This document shows positions 23,735-35,265 of a stretch of DNA of 64,000 nucleotides, one piece after another. The notes beneath the pieces are model-generated. The model saw only the letters and a list, made by a program, of their open reading frames with translations, had not been told where the DNA came from and made no database searches. The position numbers and the translations under genes are program-made. The stretch's first letter is position 1, and each line of letters opens with the position of its first letter. Source of the stretch: Harmothoe impar (lineage: Eukaryota; Annelida; Polychaeta; Phyllodocida; Polynoidae); contig OX381713.1 in assembly GCA_947462335.1 (NCBI GenBank), forward strand, positions 19,274,381 to 19,338,380, written 5' to 3'.

Positions 23735-23965
23735 GCATTTGTTTACTTCCGCGGCATTTGTATACTTCCGTCGGCCGCCATTTTGGATTTCGCACAGGTC
23801 ACGTGACCCTCGGTGGCCTAGCGACGCTATGGCAACCCCATGGCGACCCCATGGCGACCACTGGGAGCGTGCAATACGGCTAGAGCGTGCAATACGGCCG
23901 AGGGTTATTTCACGCTCCCCTCACGTACGGCCCTCCCATTGCTTTAACCTTGACAGTCCGTATTC
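23735..23965. promoter_or_regulatory. CpG-rich promoter-like block with ETS, YY1 and E-box motifs
   Basis: In an otherwise CpG-poor window this block is dense in CpG. It holds three tandem GTTTACTTCYGCGGCATTT-like units with ETS-type ACTTCCG cores, then a YY1-type GCCGCCATTTTG (about 23779), then a palindromic GTCACGTGAC E-box (about 23804). Downstream are repeats CCCATGGCGAC and GAGCGTGCAATACGGC. ETS, YY1 and CACGTG sites together are typical of housekeeping promoters. The YY1 orientation would suit transcription to the left, where the site would carry an ATG whose frame stops after about 12 codons. Whether it acts as a promoter or is just a CpG-rich repeat cannot be told from sequence. Confidence 0.4.
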
Positions 23966-24164
23966 ACCATGAAATAACAATCTATACAAAATCGTTTAAT
24001 GCCCATATGGGGTGTGTTCACTCATATTCATGGAAATAAATATTATCATACTACCCATAAGGGTTATCTACTCAGGTACCATTGTAATACCATGTTCAAT
24101 CTACATGTTATAATTAAATTCATAATTCTTATAAAGCGTCAGAAAGCATGTTAACCATGTAAGG

Positions 24165-24925
24165 ATGGCATGCCTTAATTAGACTGGAGGCAGAATTTTT
24201 AAAGAGCTCTAGAAATCACTTTATGAGGAACGGAATGTTAGAGGGCGGCATCCATGCCAGACTTGTAGTATGACCTGTACTGATCAGGTTTAGGGTGGAT
24301 GCCACGCGCACAAATCATTTTTTCTTTGAAATAGGGCTCGATAATGGCAGCCATTACCGAAAATCATGATTTTGGTCATATCTTGGTGAGAAATGATGTT
24401 ATCCAGTCATTTAAGGTGTCTAAATCCACATTCTCAGGGTCTAGGAATACTATGGCAGCATCAAATTTTATTTTCCATGCTTATATCATACTCTATCAGG
24501 GTAGCCATTACCGAGAATTACAATTTTGGCCATATCTTGGTGAGAAATGATGATATTGAGTCATTTAATGAGTCTAAATCCACATTTTCATGGTCTAGAA
24601 TACTATGGAAGCATTAGATTACTTCCCCCATGCACATATTATGTACCTTAATGTAGCCATTACCAAAATTCACGGCTTTGGCCATATCTAGGTGAGAAAT
24701 GATGATAATGAGTCATTTATGGTGTTTAAAGCCACATTTTCAGGGTCTAGGAATACTATGGAAGCATTAGATTACCTTCCCCATACATATATTGTATCCT
24801 ATTGGGGTAACTATAACAGAAATACACTGTTTTTGCCTTAATTTGCCAACAAATGATGATAGATTCCTAATTTAAGTGGCTACATCCACATTCTAAGGGT
24901 ATATGAGGACACAATGGTAGTATAA
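24165..24925 (+). mobile_element. left arm of a foldback-like element with 152-bp tandem units
   Basis: This arm is the inverse of 27985-28630. The outer part (AGACTGGAGGCAGAATTTT, GAGGAACGGAATGTTAGAGG, ATGCCACGCGCACAAATCA) is shared almost exactly. Inside are four tandem units starting near 24349, 24501, 24653 and 24806. Each reads GCCATTACC, TTTTGGYCATATCTTGGTGA, GAAATGATG, a GAGTCATTTAATG-like stretch, AATCCACATTYTCAGGGTCT and AGGAATACTATGGAAGCAT. The whole element spans about 24.17-28.63 kb. Long inverted ends built from subrepeats resemble Drosophila FB and sea urchin TU elements. Confidence 0.85.
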
Positions 24926-25099
24926 TTTATGTCTTCTTAGTCATACATTGCCCATTATATGCATATGCCCAACAATGACCTAATTATACTAGATCTCCCT
25001 GGACTTTTTTGACACAATATGGCACTGCTATCTTGATTTCTCTGTGGTGATGTTCCATTATACATCATTATACTAAACCTCATCAAGGACTACAAATCT

Positions 25100-25585
25100 G
25101 GCCGGTTAAATGCATAACCCGGCGTGGCTTATACCACCCAGGTTGTATTACTAAGTTTATTCTAACAACCTGGTACAGATCACATGATCTGGCCTGGGTG
25201 GCTAAATATTGCAACTGGCGGTGGCCTGCATATATAAGGAAGGCCATCGCCAGTCACTGGCAGTTCCCACTCGAAGCTTCTGGCTGTGGGTCCACTCATT
25301 GTGTTTGACCTACAGTCAATCAGGTACCAAGACTCATCTGACAGAACCTGGAACCAGCCTGCCCCCTACACAGACCATCCATTTGGTAGAAGCATCTGCT
25401 ACCAGTTCTGCCAGGTCCACCATCTAAAGACAAGAGTCCTCAGAGTGTGGCTATGATCAAGAAAGCTAAAGACTAGGAGTACCTGTAGACTTCACAGAGA
25501 AATAAAGGCATTCCTTCATTCCTGAACAAGTGACCTGTGTTTCATTCCTGGGTATAATATCTGGAAGTCTAACGATCCTTACAGT
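25100..25585 (+). mobile_element. LTR-like segment with TATA box and polyadenylation signal
   Basis: A TATA box (TATATAA, 25231-25237) sits in the loop of a 13-bp inverted repeat: CTGGCGGTGGCCT at 25215-25227, pairing with 25241-25253 with one mismatch. An AATAAA at 25501 follows about 270 bp downstream, then a TG-rich tail (ACAAGTGACCTGTGTTTC) ending near TTACA at 25585. This U3-R-U5-like order suggests a solo LTR inside the foldback element. I found no second copy, no clear TG..CA pair with a target duplication and no gag or pol, so boundaries are approximate. A 72-codon frame here shows no known domain. Confidence 0.4.
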
Positions 25586-25589
25586 TACT

Positions 25590-27980
25590 AGTAGTTAGAT
25601 ACTTGGACTGTTCCCAACAGTCACAGATTCTGCCCCCTCCTCCATAAGAAGAAACACACCCTACGAAAACTTCAACCTTCCTTATTAGACATAGCTTCCT
25701 TATTAGACATAGCTTTTAACTGCAATTTTGTAAGTCTGACTATCCCAGTTGATCTGGTTTATGTGCTAGTACTTTCTACTCACCTGTACTGACTGAACAT
25801 TATACTAAATATATTTCTTTTCTAGTCTGGGTTAATGTATTAATTGCTGTCGGATGTCCAGTATGAACTATTGTCTCATCAAGTTTTAAAGGTACCAAGT
25901 GAAAAGTGATTCACCAGATTTGGGATGCATACCCATGCTTCCTTCCTCTAGAGTTTAACAGCATAAGTTCATACAACAGTATGCCACATGTCAGGAATAA
26001 TCCATCCCAAAACACCATGCCATCCTCTGCCATTCCTGTTTGGTTGGTGTGTGTGACATTCAAAGGAGTACACATGATTCCAACCTAACTCATATGTAAC
26101 TATATGAATGGAGAATGGTCCCTAAAAGACACTAGTTGTATTGGGAAAGGAGGTGGAAATGACTTGGTCCCTCCTATCAAACTTCAAAGATATATGCTCC
26201 TTATGCCCTGTAAACTCGAGCCCAGAATGTTAAAGTTCACAATTGCATTTAAAGTGAAATTTCTGTATGATTGGGTGGCCTTCAGTAGGGCCTGCAGAGT
26301 CTTTCAGTCCTGGAAAAAATGCCTATAGGCCATCGAGTGGATAGGCAAATAGAGGTATGCTCAAGAATGTAAATATATGGGGACACTCAAAAGTGACTTG
26401 TTGAAGTTTGAAACCAACTTAATCTTTATTCCATGTCACTTCGGAAATTATGATTAACCTTCAAATATTGAATTAATGATTCCAGAGAGGCACAACAAAG
26501 GTGACCAGTGAACAGGGTACCTTTGGGGCCCATTCTGCACACAGAATTATTACAATGATTAGCCCTGGTATATCTATTCTCAGGTACTGTGGCTGGGAAA
26601 ATCCCTTCCACGTCAATGAGGGGCGTAAAGATGAGAGATGAGACGTCAGTTGTAGTACTTGTATCTTTTATTAATAATGATATTAATATCAGAGTACCAG
26701 TCACTAGGGCTCAGTATAGATGTTACCGGTGGTATTACTGAGATGGTTACTGATTTCCCTCTAGCTGACCTGGGCTTAAGTACAGGTGCCCGGCAGGTAG
26801 AGGGGGAGCCCATGTGACCGAAAGTGGATGTAACAGTGGTTTTCATTGGATAATACACATTTGACATTTGATTGGATAATTATATATATTCATGGCTTTA
26901 ACATGTGGCGTGCGCTGGACCGCGGGTGGGGGAGCCTGGGTCTAGTACACTATGGGTAATAGATTACATAATAGGTAGCATGCACACGTGGGGGCTTTGT
27001 CGCCCACCTCCAGGTGGTCTCCAGCCAGCTTGAGTGGCCTGGCGGTGCCATACTGATTAAGAGTGTCCAGGTTATAGCATTGTTTATGTGTTGACAGTTA
27101 ATCCTTGGGGTCAACATATAGTTCACTTCTTTGTGTGTAGGTGAGCGGTCGGTGCCTGGGCGTCTGAAGGGCCGACCGATACCTTTGTATAGGGGGATAA
27201 GAGTCTGCTTGAGATCTATGGATTAATTATGCATGGGCGAAAGCTTGGCTTGGCGAAATGAGAAATAGGTACGTCTGACGTCTAGGTGTACTTTGATGGA
27301 CATATGGATTGAAAATATGTATAAAGTATTGTGCGTATTACAAATGATAATAAATATGAATATTAATAATCATAAATTGTAACTATGACGTAACTATGAC
27401 GTAATATGACGTAATACAATTGATGAAGGTAAAATAAGGGGTTTTGTGGCGTGACAGCACACTCACCTAAGAATACATGGATACCTATTTAACCCACACC
27501 TATATCTATCTACCAGATACCAAAAGCATCCTTCCCTGTTAATGAAAATATTGTGTTTGGAAATACACTTAGATGAGGATTTAACCCATTCAAAACATGA
27601 AAAACACAGACAAGGAGCTCCATAGATTGGATAATTGCTAATCCCATACTTTTCTGTATATTCTGGCCTCCAATCTGTCATCTTCACCCCCCACATACTA
27701 TTAAGAACAGTTGATATCTACCCTGGAAAAGATACAAAGTATGTTCAACAAACAAACTCAGTGGGTTGAAATTACTGTGGAAAAACTATGTCCTAGAAAC
27801 AAACTCTGATAAATGGATGGTAATGCTATTGTTTTTACTGGATATCAAGGCTTAGAGCCATATGAAAATATATCTTGTAAGCTCTCAACATCCATGCTAT
27901 GGTTTGTTATGCTATAGCTAGATGGGTAGTTCTCTTATTACCAGACAGCAGTTTTTTCAGATATGAAACAATTCTTGATG
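25590..27980. other. interior of foldback-like element, no coding capacity seen
   Basis: About 2.4 kb between the LTR-like segment and the right arm. A 20-bp direct repeat CCTTATTAGACATAGCTT is at about 25678-25714, and TATGACGTAA is repeated three times near 27380-27420. The stretch 26900-27190 is GC-richer (CACGTGGGGG, CCACCTCCAGGTGG). I read no transposase, reverse transcriptase or host gene, so any mobilisation would be non-autonomous. Confidence 0.5.
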
Positions 27981-27984
27981 TGTT

Positions 27985-28630
27985 TTTATTGTTAAGACTG
28001 CAATAGGTCAGGTAGGCATGAGAGAACATAGGTGATGGCACCAACATGTTCCAATACCCTGACAATGTGGATGCAGCCATGTCAAAGTGTCTACTGTCAA
28101 TATTTGCAAAGATATGGCCAAAACCGTGAATTTTGGATATGGCTATCCCATTAAGATATAAAATGTATGCAAGGGGAAGGTAATTTGATGCTTCCATAGT
28201 ATTCCTAGACCATGAAAATGTGGATTTAGACTCATTAAATGACTCAATATCATCATTTTTCACCAAGATATGGCCAAAATTGTAATTTTTGGTAATGGAT
28301 ACCCCACTAAGGTATAATCTAATCATGGAAAAGGAAATGTGATGCTGCCATAGTATTCCTAGACCCTGAGAATGTGGATTTAGACACCTTAAATGACTGA
28401 ATAACATCATTTCTCACCAAGATATGGCCAAAATCATGATTTTCGGTAATGGCTGCCATTATCGAGCCCTATTTCAAAGAAAAATGATTTGTGCGCGTGG
28501 CATCCGGCCTAAACCTGATCAGTAGGGGTCATACTACAAGTCTGGCATGGATGCCACCCTCTAACATTCCGTTCCTCATATGGTGTTATTTCAAAATTCT
28601 GCCTCCAGTCTAAATCTATCATGCCTTAGG
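27985..28630 (-). mobile_element. right arm of the foldback-like element
   Basis: Reverse complement of 24165-24925, with three tandem units whose starts lie near 28456, 28302 and 28150 on the minus strand (period 152-154 bp). A 167-codon open frame on the minus strand (27907-28410) runs through these units. The peptide produced by the first unit is in a different frame from that of the next, so the open frame is a by-product of the repeat and not a protein. Confidence 0.85.
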
Positions 28631-28639
28631 TCGTTATGA

Positions 28640-28870
28640 TGCATGAATGCAAGTAACTCGACATGGCTGCATTCAAGCACCATGCTAATGGCATTGTGTA
28701 GATCATCTTCCAGCTGTTCTCTACAGATTCCCAGGGTGCTCATCAGTCTATTCATTAGTGTGAACCTGTTGTAACCTTGGTGAATAGGGTGGGTCATCAG
28801 CATAGAGAAGTTCCTTCAACCCGACCCTGGTCCCTCATTACTGGATCTGTAGTGCCAGATATCTGCACTA
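28640..28870 (+). repeat. dispersed segmental repeat, copies near 45.05 and 60.8 kb
   Basis: ACAGATTCCCAGGGTGCTCA (about 28726), ATTCATTAGTGTGAACCT and the following CAACCCGACCCTGG text correspond to 45060-45190 (GCAGATTCCCCGGGTGCCAA, GTTCATTAGTGTGAACCT) and 60810-60930 (CAGATTCCCTGGGTGCCAAG). Identity is high over about 50 bp and then declines. No frame is conserved across the three. Confidence 0.65.
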
Positions 28871-30840
28871 ATATCTGTATGCAGATGGTGGCTATGCCCC
28901 TTTATAGTATTTTCTTTTCTTTTTAAATTTTATTTACTTTTTGTAAGCATGCACTCAAGTCGTACGCATTTTTTTGCACCCGGCCTTATTGGAACATTGC
29001 TAATAGTGTACTTGTGTGGCAATCGTAACTGAAAGGGTATGACATGAGATACATCACAAGCCCATCTTTGGAGTCCAGGCTATGGTCTATTCAATTATCC
29101 AGACACCATAAAAGAGGGATGGGCATATGTAACAAGCGGGTAGAACTGACTACCGTTCTAGAGGATCATTATTACGTCTTGGATGGGCTGTGTAGAGCTG
29201 TATCTCTACAGCAATGGCCCGCAAAGTGCTGCACCTCAATCGATGTGTGTGTCTGTGTGGGGAGGGGAAATCGCATGACATCAGTTAGAAACATCCCATG
29301 AGCACCCTTAGCAGAGGGTCTCTGCATGAAATCTCCCCTGCGCGTATCCCAAGGAACCAACATTCTGTAATTGAATGGAGACACTTATGTGAAAAGAATC
29401 TGTGTAGAAAGATAAGAATGGGTGTAGACGGGTTTCTACACATCACTCTCCTTTTATCGATCATCTGTGACTAGAGTAGAGAAGGAGACATGATTTCACC
29501 ACACTCTGTAGCATGCACACGTCCTGTGACTGCTCCTTTTGATTGTTTGGGGAGTAAGACCAAACCATATATCATACAGTGAGTGGCTTAACACATATAT
29601 AAATACACTACAAATAATCCAGGTATCTACAATATTATTGCCAGTGAACAATCCTTTAAAAAAAGAAAGGTTTATTGACCAAAAGCGCATCTTGTAAAAA
29701 CAGATTCTACCCAATTACTCAGGTGCAGTATGTACACAATAAATGATTCTCATTAGAGACAATAATTATTTTTATTCATTGTGATTCCTTCTAGTATATC
29801 ATAGATTACAGATACTAAATTAACAGCTCTGCTCATGTGAGATGGTTTACACTTATGAATGTGTGTTTCTGCAATTACTAGCTGGACTAGTTGGTTAACT
29901 GTTATCAGCCCTGGTCAGTTCATTTTGCAGTTCGTCTACTAGATCGATATACAAATAGATTCTCGTTTTTAGCTCCTTGATACATTTCTCAAAAATATCC
30001 GATTATTATACAGCTATACACGTACATGTACAGGCATTACAAATTGAAGCTAAACAAATATAAGCAAAATACGTATCCTGTGTCTCTAGATATTTAAATT
30101 GTGTCCAGTTCACAAGAGAAACAGATACCGCACTCGATTTAGTGTTCAAGAAGTTCAATTTAGTCACCCCAGCAAAAATACTAACTGTATAACAGAAAGG
30201 CAATGGTTTGCTTCCTCAGGGTGCCACCGGTGCCAAAGGGGCATGGCCTTTTTGGGTAAAAGCAACTTTGCACTTTTGTACGTGAAGTGGTAGCTGTCCC
30301 GGCAAAACGGGAAAGAAACAACTTCAAATGACAGTCAATTCAAATATTATCCCCACCGACGTGCGCATTACTTAGGGTTCTGGCTTATTTTACAGACCGG
30401 CCAAATTGCGAGATATTTTTGTGTCTCTCAGTAAAGCCACGTACCCATAAAAACGTTTTAAACCTGATGTAATTCCTGAGAACTTTGATTATATATTAAT
30501 TTGAATCCATTACACATGGCAAGAAAATCTCGATTCGATTTGGTCTTTCTTTTTTACAAAGGAAATGTAATACATAGCAGCTCATGATCAACAAATTCAT
30601 ATATGAAATAAGCTAGATCAATTTTTCTTACATCAAAGGGTTCTTTGCTTATTCCGTACTATAATAATACTTTTTCACATACAGCTAGAGTTCGGCCAGA
30701 AGAAAATGAGAATAATTAACCAACTCTTGACTGACCATAAATCTATTGATCAATTGAGATTGGCAAGATATTTTAAAAAGATTATGGAAATGGAAATAAG
30801 TACGGTAATAAGGCAAGGTATCTGGTTGGAATCTAGTGTT
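28871..30840. other. non-coding interval, nothing recognised
   Basis: Open frames up to 85 codons near 29044-29301 lack recognisable domains. No TIR element or tandem array was seen. A TACATGTAC-type short palindrome lies at about 30020. Confidence 0.35.
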
Positions 30841-30844
30841 ACTT

Positions 30845-31255
30845 ATTTGAGAGCTTTAAAATGTACCATTTTTATGGCTCACGCCTCCTCAAAACATGGA
30901 TTCTCTGTCAACATTTGGCCTATGTATCTGGGGCACATTACCACAAGATCACATAGAGTGTCATACATTGTCCTTAATCCAGTGTCGGCTGACAATATTT
31001 TGTCATTTATCCAGTGTTGGCTCCAGCTGCGTACTGCATAACCATACATTAGTTAAATCATCAAATAACCATAAGTGTCAAACTGTGTTTACCAGACAAT
31101 AATGTTTAGTAAAGATTTGACATTATTTACTGTAAGCTGTCAAATGTCTGTGAGTCTGAATGAGATTGGCTTGGGTTTGGGAATCTCAGTCAGATGTGTT
31201 AAATTATCAGAAAGGATAAATGAAAGGCCTTTGACAGACATCTACCATCCCTCAA
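30845..31255 (+). repeat. segmental duplication, copy at 51470-51920
   Basis: Shared landmarks in order: TTTTGTCATYTATC followed by AGTGTTGGCTC (about 31000 and 51510), CATACAYT followed by GTTAAA, TTTACCAGACA (about 31090 and 51768), CATTATTTACTGT, ATCTCAG and CAGTCAGATGTGTTAAATT (about 31186 and 51870). A 111-codon frame at 30706-31041 overlaps but is not kept in the copy. Confidence 0.7.
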
Positions 31256-31442
31256 AAGTAACTTAATTTAATGGGAAATAGCCTTGTAAGCCGATTCAGA
31301 AACCCACTGTTCTGTAAACAGTGTGCTTTCGAAGCAGACATCCTAATTTTAATAAACACAAATTGACAGGACATGAGAATAGAAAGATCTGTATCTTCTA
31401 CTCTTAACCTTAAAATAAACCAGCTTATTACACTTTCTATAT

Positions 31443-31538
31443 CACTCAAGTGGGTTGTCACTAGGTCTGTTTTCAATTAAGTGTCGCTATCACTCAAGTG
31501 GGTTGTCACTAGGTCTGTTTTCAATTAAGTGTCGCTAT
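31443..31538 (+). repeat. perfect 48-bp tandem duplication
   Basis: CACTCAAGTGGGTTGTCACT and the next 28 bases occur twice back to back (31443-31490 and 31491-31538) with no mismatch that I can see. Such identity amid decayed repeats means a very recent duplication, or an assembly or sequencing artefact. Confidence 0.95.
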
Positions 31539-31539
31539 C

Positions 31540-32712
31540 TTTCGATTAGATGTGTGTCAGCTGAAACTTAAGTGGCGATTAAATTGAATCTTTCTAGACA
31601 CACTATCTTGTAAACAATGAACATTGTAAATGACGACAAGAAAATGTAATAGTTAATTTCTTTGCACTTTGAAAATTTGGAAGGCTTTCCTATAATATCA
31701 TAGATTGGCCTAGGTCCCAATGAGTGTATTAATGTGATTAAATTTAAATATTCTGAATATGCATTTTCTCTGTAACCTTTGACAACCTGCTTAATTTGTA
31801 AACCTCTCATCTTTAAAGAAATGGATAATTATGTCAACTTGAGACTCATTACCATGTCTCATGTTTACAGTGTTGACATTTTCTTCCGAAATTCAAAATA
31901 AAGGTAATTCAAAATGACTGTAAAGGAGTTTGCTCAAATTCCATTGAATTCAGAACAATAATATTGTTTTTAATATATCAAACAGATATTTGAAGCCTGA
32001 ACTTTAGACACATTGTCAGACAAGCATTAGAAGTACAAGGTCCATACTTGGAGAGCGAAAGCAAACTGTCTGTAATAGGAACCAGTCCTGTCAATGTAAA
32101 GAATGTATATATCAGGGTTCCGAGATATGTGAGGGTTCTGAGAACTATTGAGGTGATAACAATGACCATCTAATATAAAGATGGTGGTTTGGCCTCGATG
32201 GCCTTACTAAATGTAATCCTTGTGGTGGGCGTCTTTAATAAGATAGGAAAGACTTGGTATCAAGATGGCACCATTGACTACCATGAGTGGGAGCTATTGT
32301 GACCCCTTATTGATTTGTGGCTCTTACCATAGGCCCACCGGTGGTCATCCATCCCAGATGACTTTCCCTTCAGAAGGAACATGATCTATATGATACTCCA
32401 TTCAAAAGGAGTCAATGTTTATTAGCACCACACACCTGTCATAGCTATATTATGAATATAAATTTGAAAAACTTAAGTTGAAGTGTATTTCAATACTAAT
32501 GTAAAACTTTATCCCAGCTTCATAGCACAATATTTATGATACGATGCGTTTATGGCCTAATATGTTCTTCAGAATACTCATAATGAGATATAGAGCCCTT
32601 TATGACTATGCAGGAGTAAATGGTGATTAGAGTTACAATAATTGTTATGTATAATAGAATCATTAATGGACTACTGATGAGATAAGCATTATGTTATTAG
32701 TACTCCCTTTAT
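31540..32712. other. non-coding interval with one segmental repeat
   Basis: The stretch 32230-32470 resembles 56090-56360: GGCACCATTGACTACCATKAG, CATCCATCCCAGATGACTTT against AATCCATCTCAAATGACTTT, and a shared AAAGGAGT, ATGTT, AGCACC stretch. The rest is AT-rich with no recognised feature. Confidence 0.5.
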
Positions 32713-32715
32713 AGT

Positions 32716-33860
32716 CCATGAGCCCGTGAGATTTTCAGTACCAATTTTGGGACTAAGGGAGACCATTATTTTTGGATTGCCATATGCCTAAGGAGTTCAA
32801 ATCACTTTCCTAGACATCTGAGTCGCATAGCTTAGCTTCAGAATCCTCAAATTACTAAGATGACTTTAATTTCATAATTATTACTTATTCAGTCAAAATA
32901 AATAGGAATTTAGGTTAAAAAATAAAAGGAATCTAATCTCCCATATCACAGATACTGCTCCTAGAAGGATTATAACTATACCTACCCCCCCTATGTCTAA
33001 CCCAAGGAATCCATTGGTCTCATTGGTTTGTTGCTATGATAAGTGGTTGCCTAGTAACAGCCATTCTATTTGTTTATTTGCTTAGCAACACACATTTCCT
33101 GGCTCCTCAGCTTAGTTTTGACCATACCTATCCCCCCTATATTGGACCCAAGGGATCCCATGGTCTCATTGGTTTGTTGCTATGATAAGTGGTTGCCTAG
33201 CAACGGCCATTTTTTTTGTTTATTTGCTTAGCAACACACATTTCCTGGCTCCTCAGCTTAGTTTTGACCATACCTATCCCCCCTATATTGGACCCGAGTG
33301 ATGCAATGGTCTCATTGGTTGGTTGCTATGATAAGTGGTTGCCTAGCAACGGCCATTATTTTTGTTTATTTGCTTAGCAACACCCATTTCCAGGATCCTC
33401 AGCTCAGTTTTGACCATACCTATCCCCCCTATATTGGACCCAAGGAATCCATCAGTGTTATTGGTTAGTTGCTAGGACATTCAGTTGCCTAGCAACAGCT
33501 ATCTTTTTTGTTTATTTGCTTAGCAACACATATTTCCTGGGCCCTTCTTGGTTTTGACCATACCTATCCTTCATAAATTGGACCCAAGAGATACATTCGT
33601 GTTTTTGGTTAGTTGCTAGGAAAGCTAGTTGCCCAGCAATGATCATTTTAATGGTTATTTGCTTAGAAACACATGTTTCCTGGGTCCCAGCTCAGTTTTG
33701 ACAATTTTCTCCCCCCTCCCCTGTATTGGTCGCCTAGCATCAGTTTTGTATTTTATATATTTGCTTTGCAATATATGCTTCCAGCTTCCCCAGATCAGTT
33801 AGATCTATATCTTCCACCTTGTACTAGACCCAAGAAATCCATTCGACTTATTGGTTTGCT
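32716..33860 (+). mobile_element. left arm of a second foldback-like element, 146-bp tandem units
   Basis: The outer 250 bp (CCATGAGCCC, GACTAAGGGAGACCATTATT, CACTTTCCTAGACATCTGAG, TTACTTATTCAGTCAAAATA) is the inverse of 38330-38579. Then tandem units begin at ACCATACCTATCCCCCCTAT near 32975, 33121, 33267, 33413, 33557 and 33701, with a degraded one near 33805. Each carries GGACCCAAGGRATCCAT, GGTTTGTTGCTATGATAAGT, the near-palindrome GGTTGCCTAGCAACGGCC and TTTATTTGCTTAGCAACACA. Units decay towards the inside. GTTGCC-T-AGCAAC fits the loose RFX X-box pattern with a 1-nt spacer. Confidence 0.88.
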
Positions 33861-34940
33861 TCTGGAACACGCCCATGCCCAATAAGTTGAAAACCAATCC
33901 ATTTCTCAAGCAGCCATGCATGAGAGGGTTGACTGCCCTGGAGAGCTGACCACACTGGAGGGAGTAAGTTTTTGTTAGTTAGTTTGTTGCCAGGAATTGA
34001 AAACATTGTAAGTCTGTACTAATGTTGTTTTTGAAAGTTTTGATTTCAGAGATGACTCTGAAAATGGTCTAGTAATCTAGTACATACTTGGCAGTCCCCC
34101 CTGTTGGAAAGTCACACGTGCCCCCCTCCCCTACATGCCGGTTAGATAACAGGTAACATCCTTCCAAACAGAACTTGGGAATTGAATGTTTACAACTGTG
34201 GAGAATCTGGGGAGGTCACCAAAATACATGAAAGACACAAGATATTCTCAAGAATTGTGAACATGTCCTATATATACAAAAAAAACTAGCCATGGTTGGT
34301 ATATTGATTGCAATGGTGTCGATCATTGCTGACATTGGCCAATATGCCCTTGCTACCATGGATGGCATTTGGCCCTCACACCTACTTACTTTAGGGTGAT
34401 TGTACAGGATGGGAAGGGGTGATAGTGTGGAATACATTTCCCCAAACTCTAGGTGTGGGTTATTTGAGGGTTCTTCTCTGGGAGCACTCAGACCCCCAAT
34501 GCAGGTTATAGGATTTCATCTAAGACAGGGTGCGGGTTATATGCAAATTGAGGGTAGTGTCCAGGAATTTATGGTAAATATTTTAGCAGGACTGTATCAT
34601 GAGCAATTAAGGGTGTAAGGGGGTTGAGGAAAGTGCAGAGTGGAAGAGCCAGGTTGGTTGCATGGAAAATTCGACAGATGCCGAAGAGGTCGAGTAATGT
34701 ATTTTTAAACATAGCTTCAATATACGTCATATGCAGACATCAAATGCAGGCATGGAATCCAAAAAGATTTCCTCAGGAAGCCTCAGGGAATACTGGGAAT
34801 GACACTACAAAATTATGTCACATGAGGAAATGAATTGATAAAAGGGTGGAAATGTAGATAGTGGTCTGAGAATGCAGGTCAGGGCTTTGTTAAAGCAGGT
34901 TAGGGATCAGAAAAGGCAGGGTACAGTTTCGGGAAGGCAG
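33861..34940. other. interior of the second foldback-like element, left part
   Basis: No coding capacity. GGGTTAT and GCGGGTTATATGCAAATTGA pieces at about 34450-34560 resemble the inverse of the AACCCGCACCCTATATAGG text in the MITE at 39565-39786, so a decayed relative may lie here. The stretch 34860-34940 begins a degenerate GCAGGTTAGGG-type minisatellite that continues at 35270-35350. Confidence 0.4.
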
Positions 34941-34945
34941 ATTAA

Positions 34946-35265
34946 CCCTTTAAGGGCTTTCTAAAATACCCTTGAAAAACTGCTGCTGCCATAGGGGAGC
35001 AACGGTACTGCCCTATGGCAGCAATACCACCAAATTACAGCTTCTGCTATGAAACAAATAATAAGAGTTTTTGAATCAATCCAAAAATATTTAACATGAA
35101 TACTACAACCCATTGTCAGAAAGGTGTAAATTCTGTCCAAAACAACTTATTTTACTCCTTAGTCACTATTTCAGGGAGCACATACTTGCAAAATTGCATA
35201 TTCCTGTGGCATAGGGCCGGTGGTAAGGCCCAAATTATATTTTTTCAAGGCTAGCAGCTAAAGGG
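34946..35265. mobile_element. piggyBac-type MITE, 320 bp, TTAA target duplication
   Basis: It is flanked by TTAA at 34942-34945 and 35266-35269. Termini are CCCTTTAAGGGCTTTC at the left and the inverse of CTAGCAGCTAAAGGG at the right, with inner CCTTGAAAAA facing TTTTTCAAGG. TTAA target sites with ends starting CCC are the hallmark of piggyBac elements. The core has an internal hairpin CTGCCATAGGGGAGC / GTACTGCCCTATGGCAG and no frame. It interrupts a GGCAGGTTAGGG minisatellite inside the foldback interior. Confidence 0.8.

Noticed and set aside
25209..25427. 72-codon open frame downstream of the TATA box
   Set aside because: It lies within the LTR-like segment, has no gag-like features and no recognised domain.
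27907..28410. 167-codon open frame on the minus strand, the longest in the window, with a repeated peptide pattern
   Set aside because: It lies entirely in the tandem units of the right foldback arm. The period is about 152-154 bp, so the peptide changes frame from one unit to the next, and the left arm gives the same text in broken frames. No protein family was recognised.
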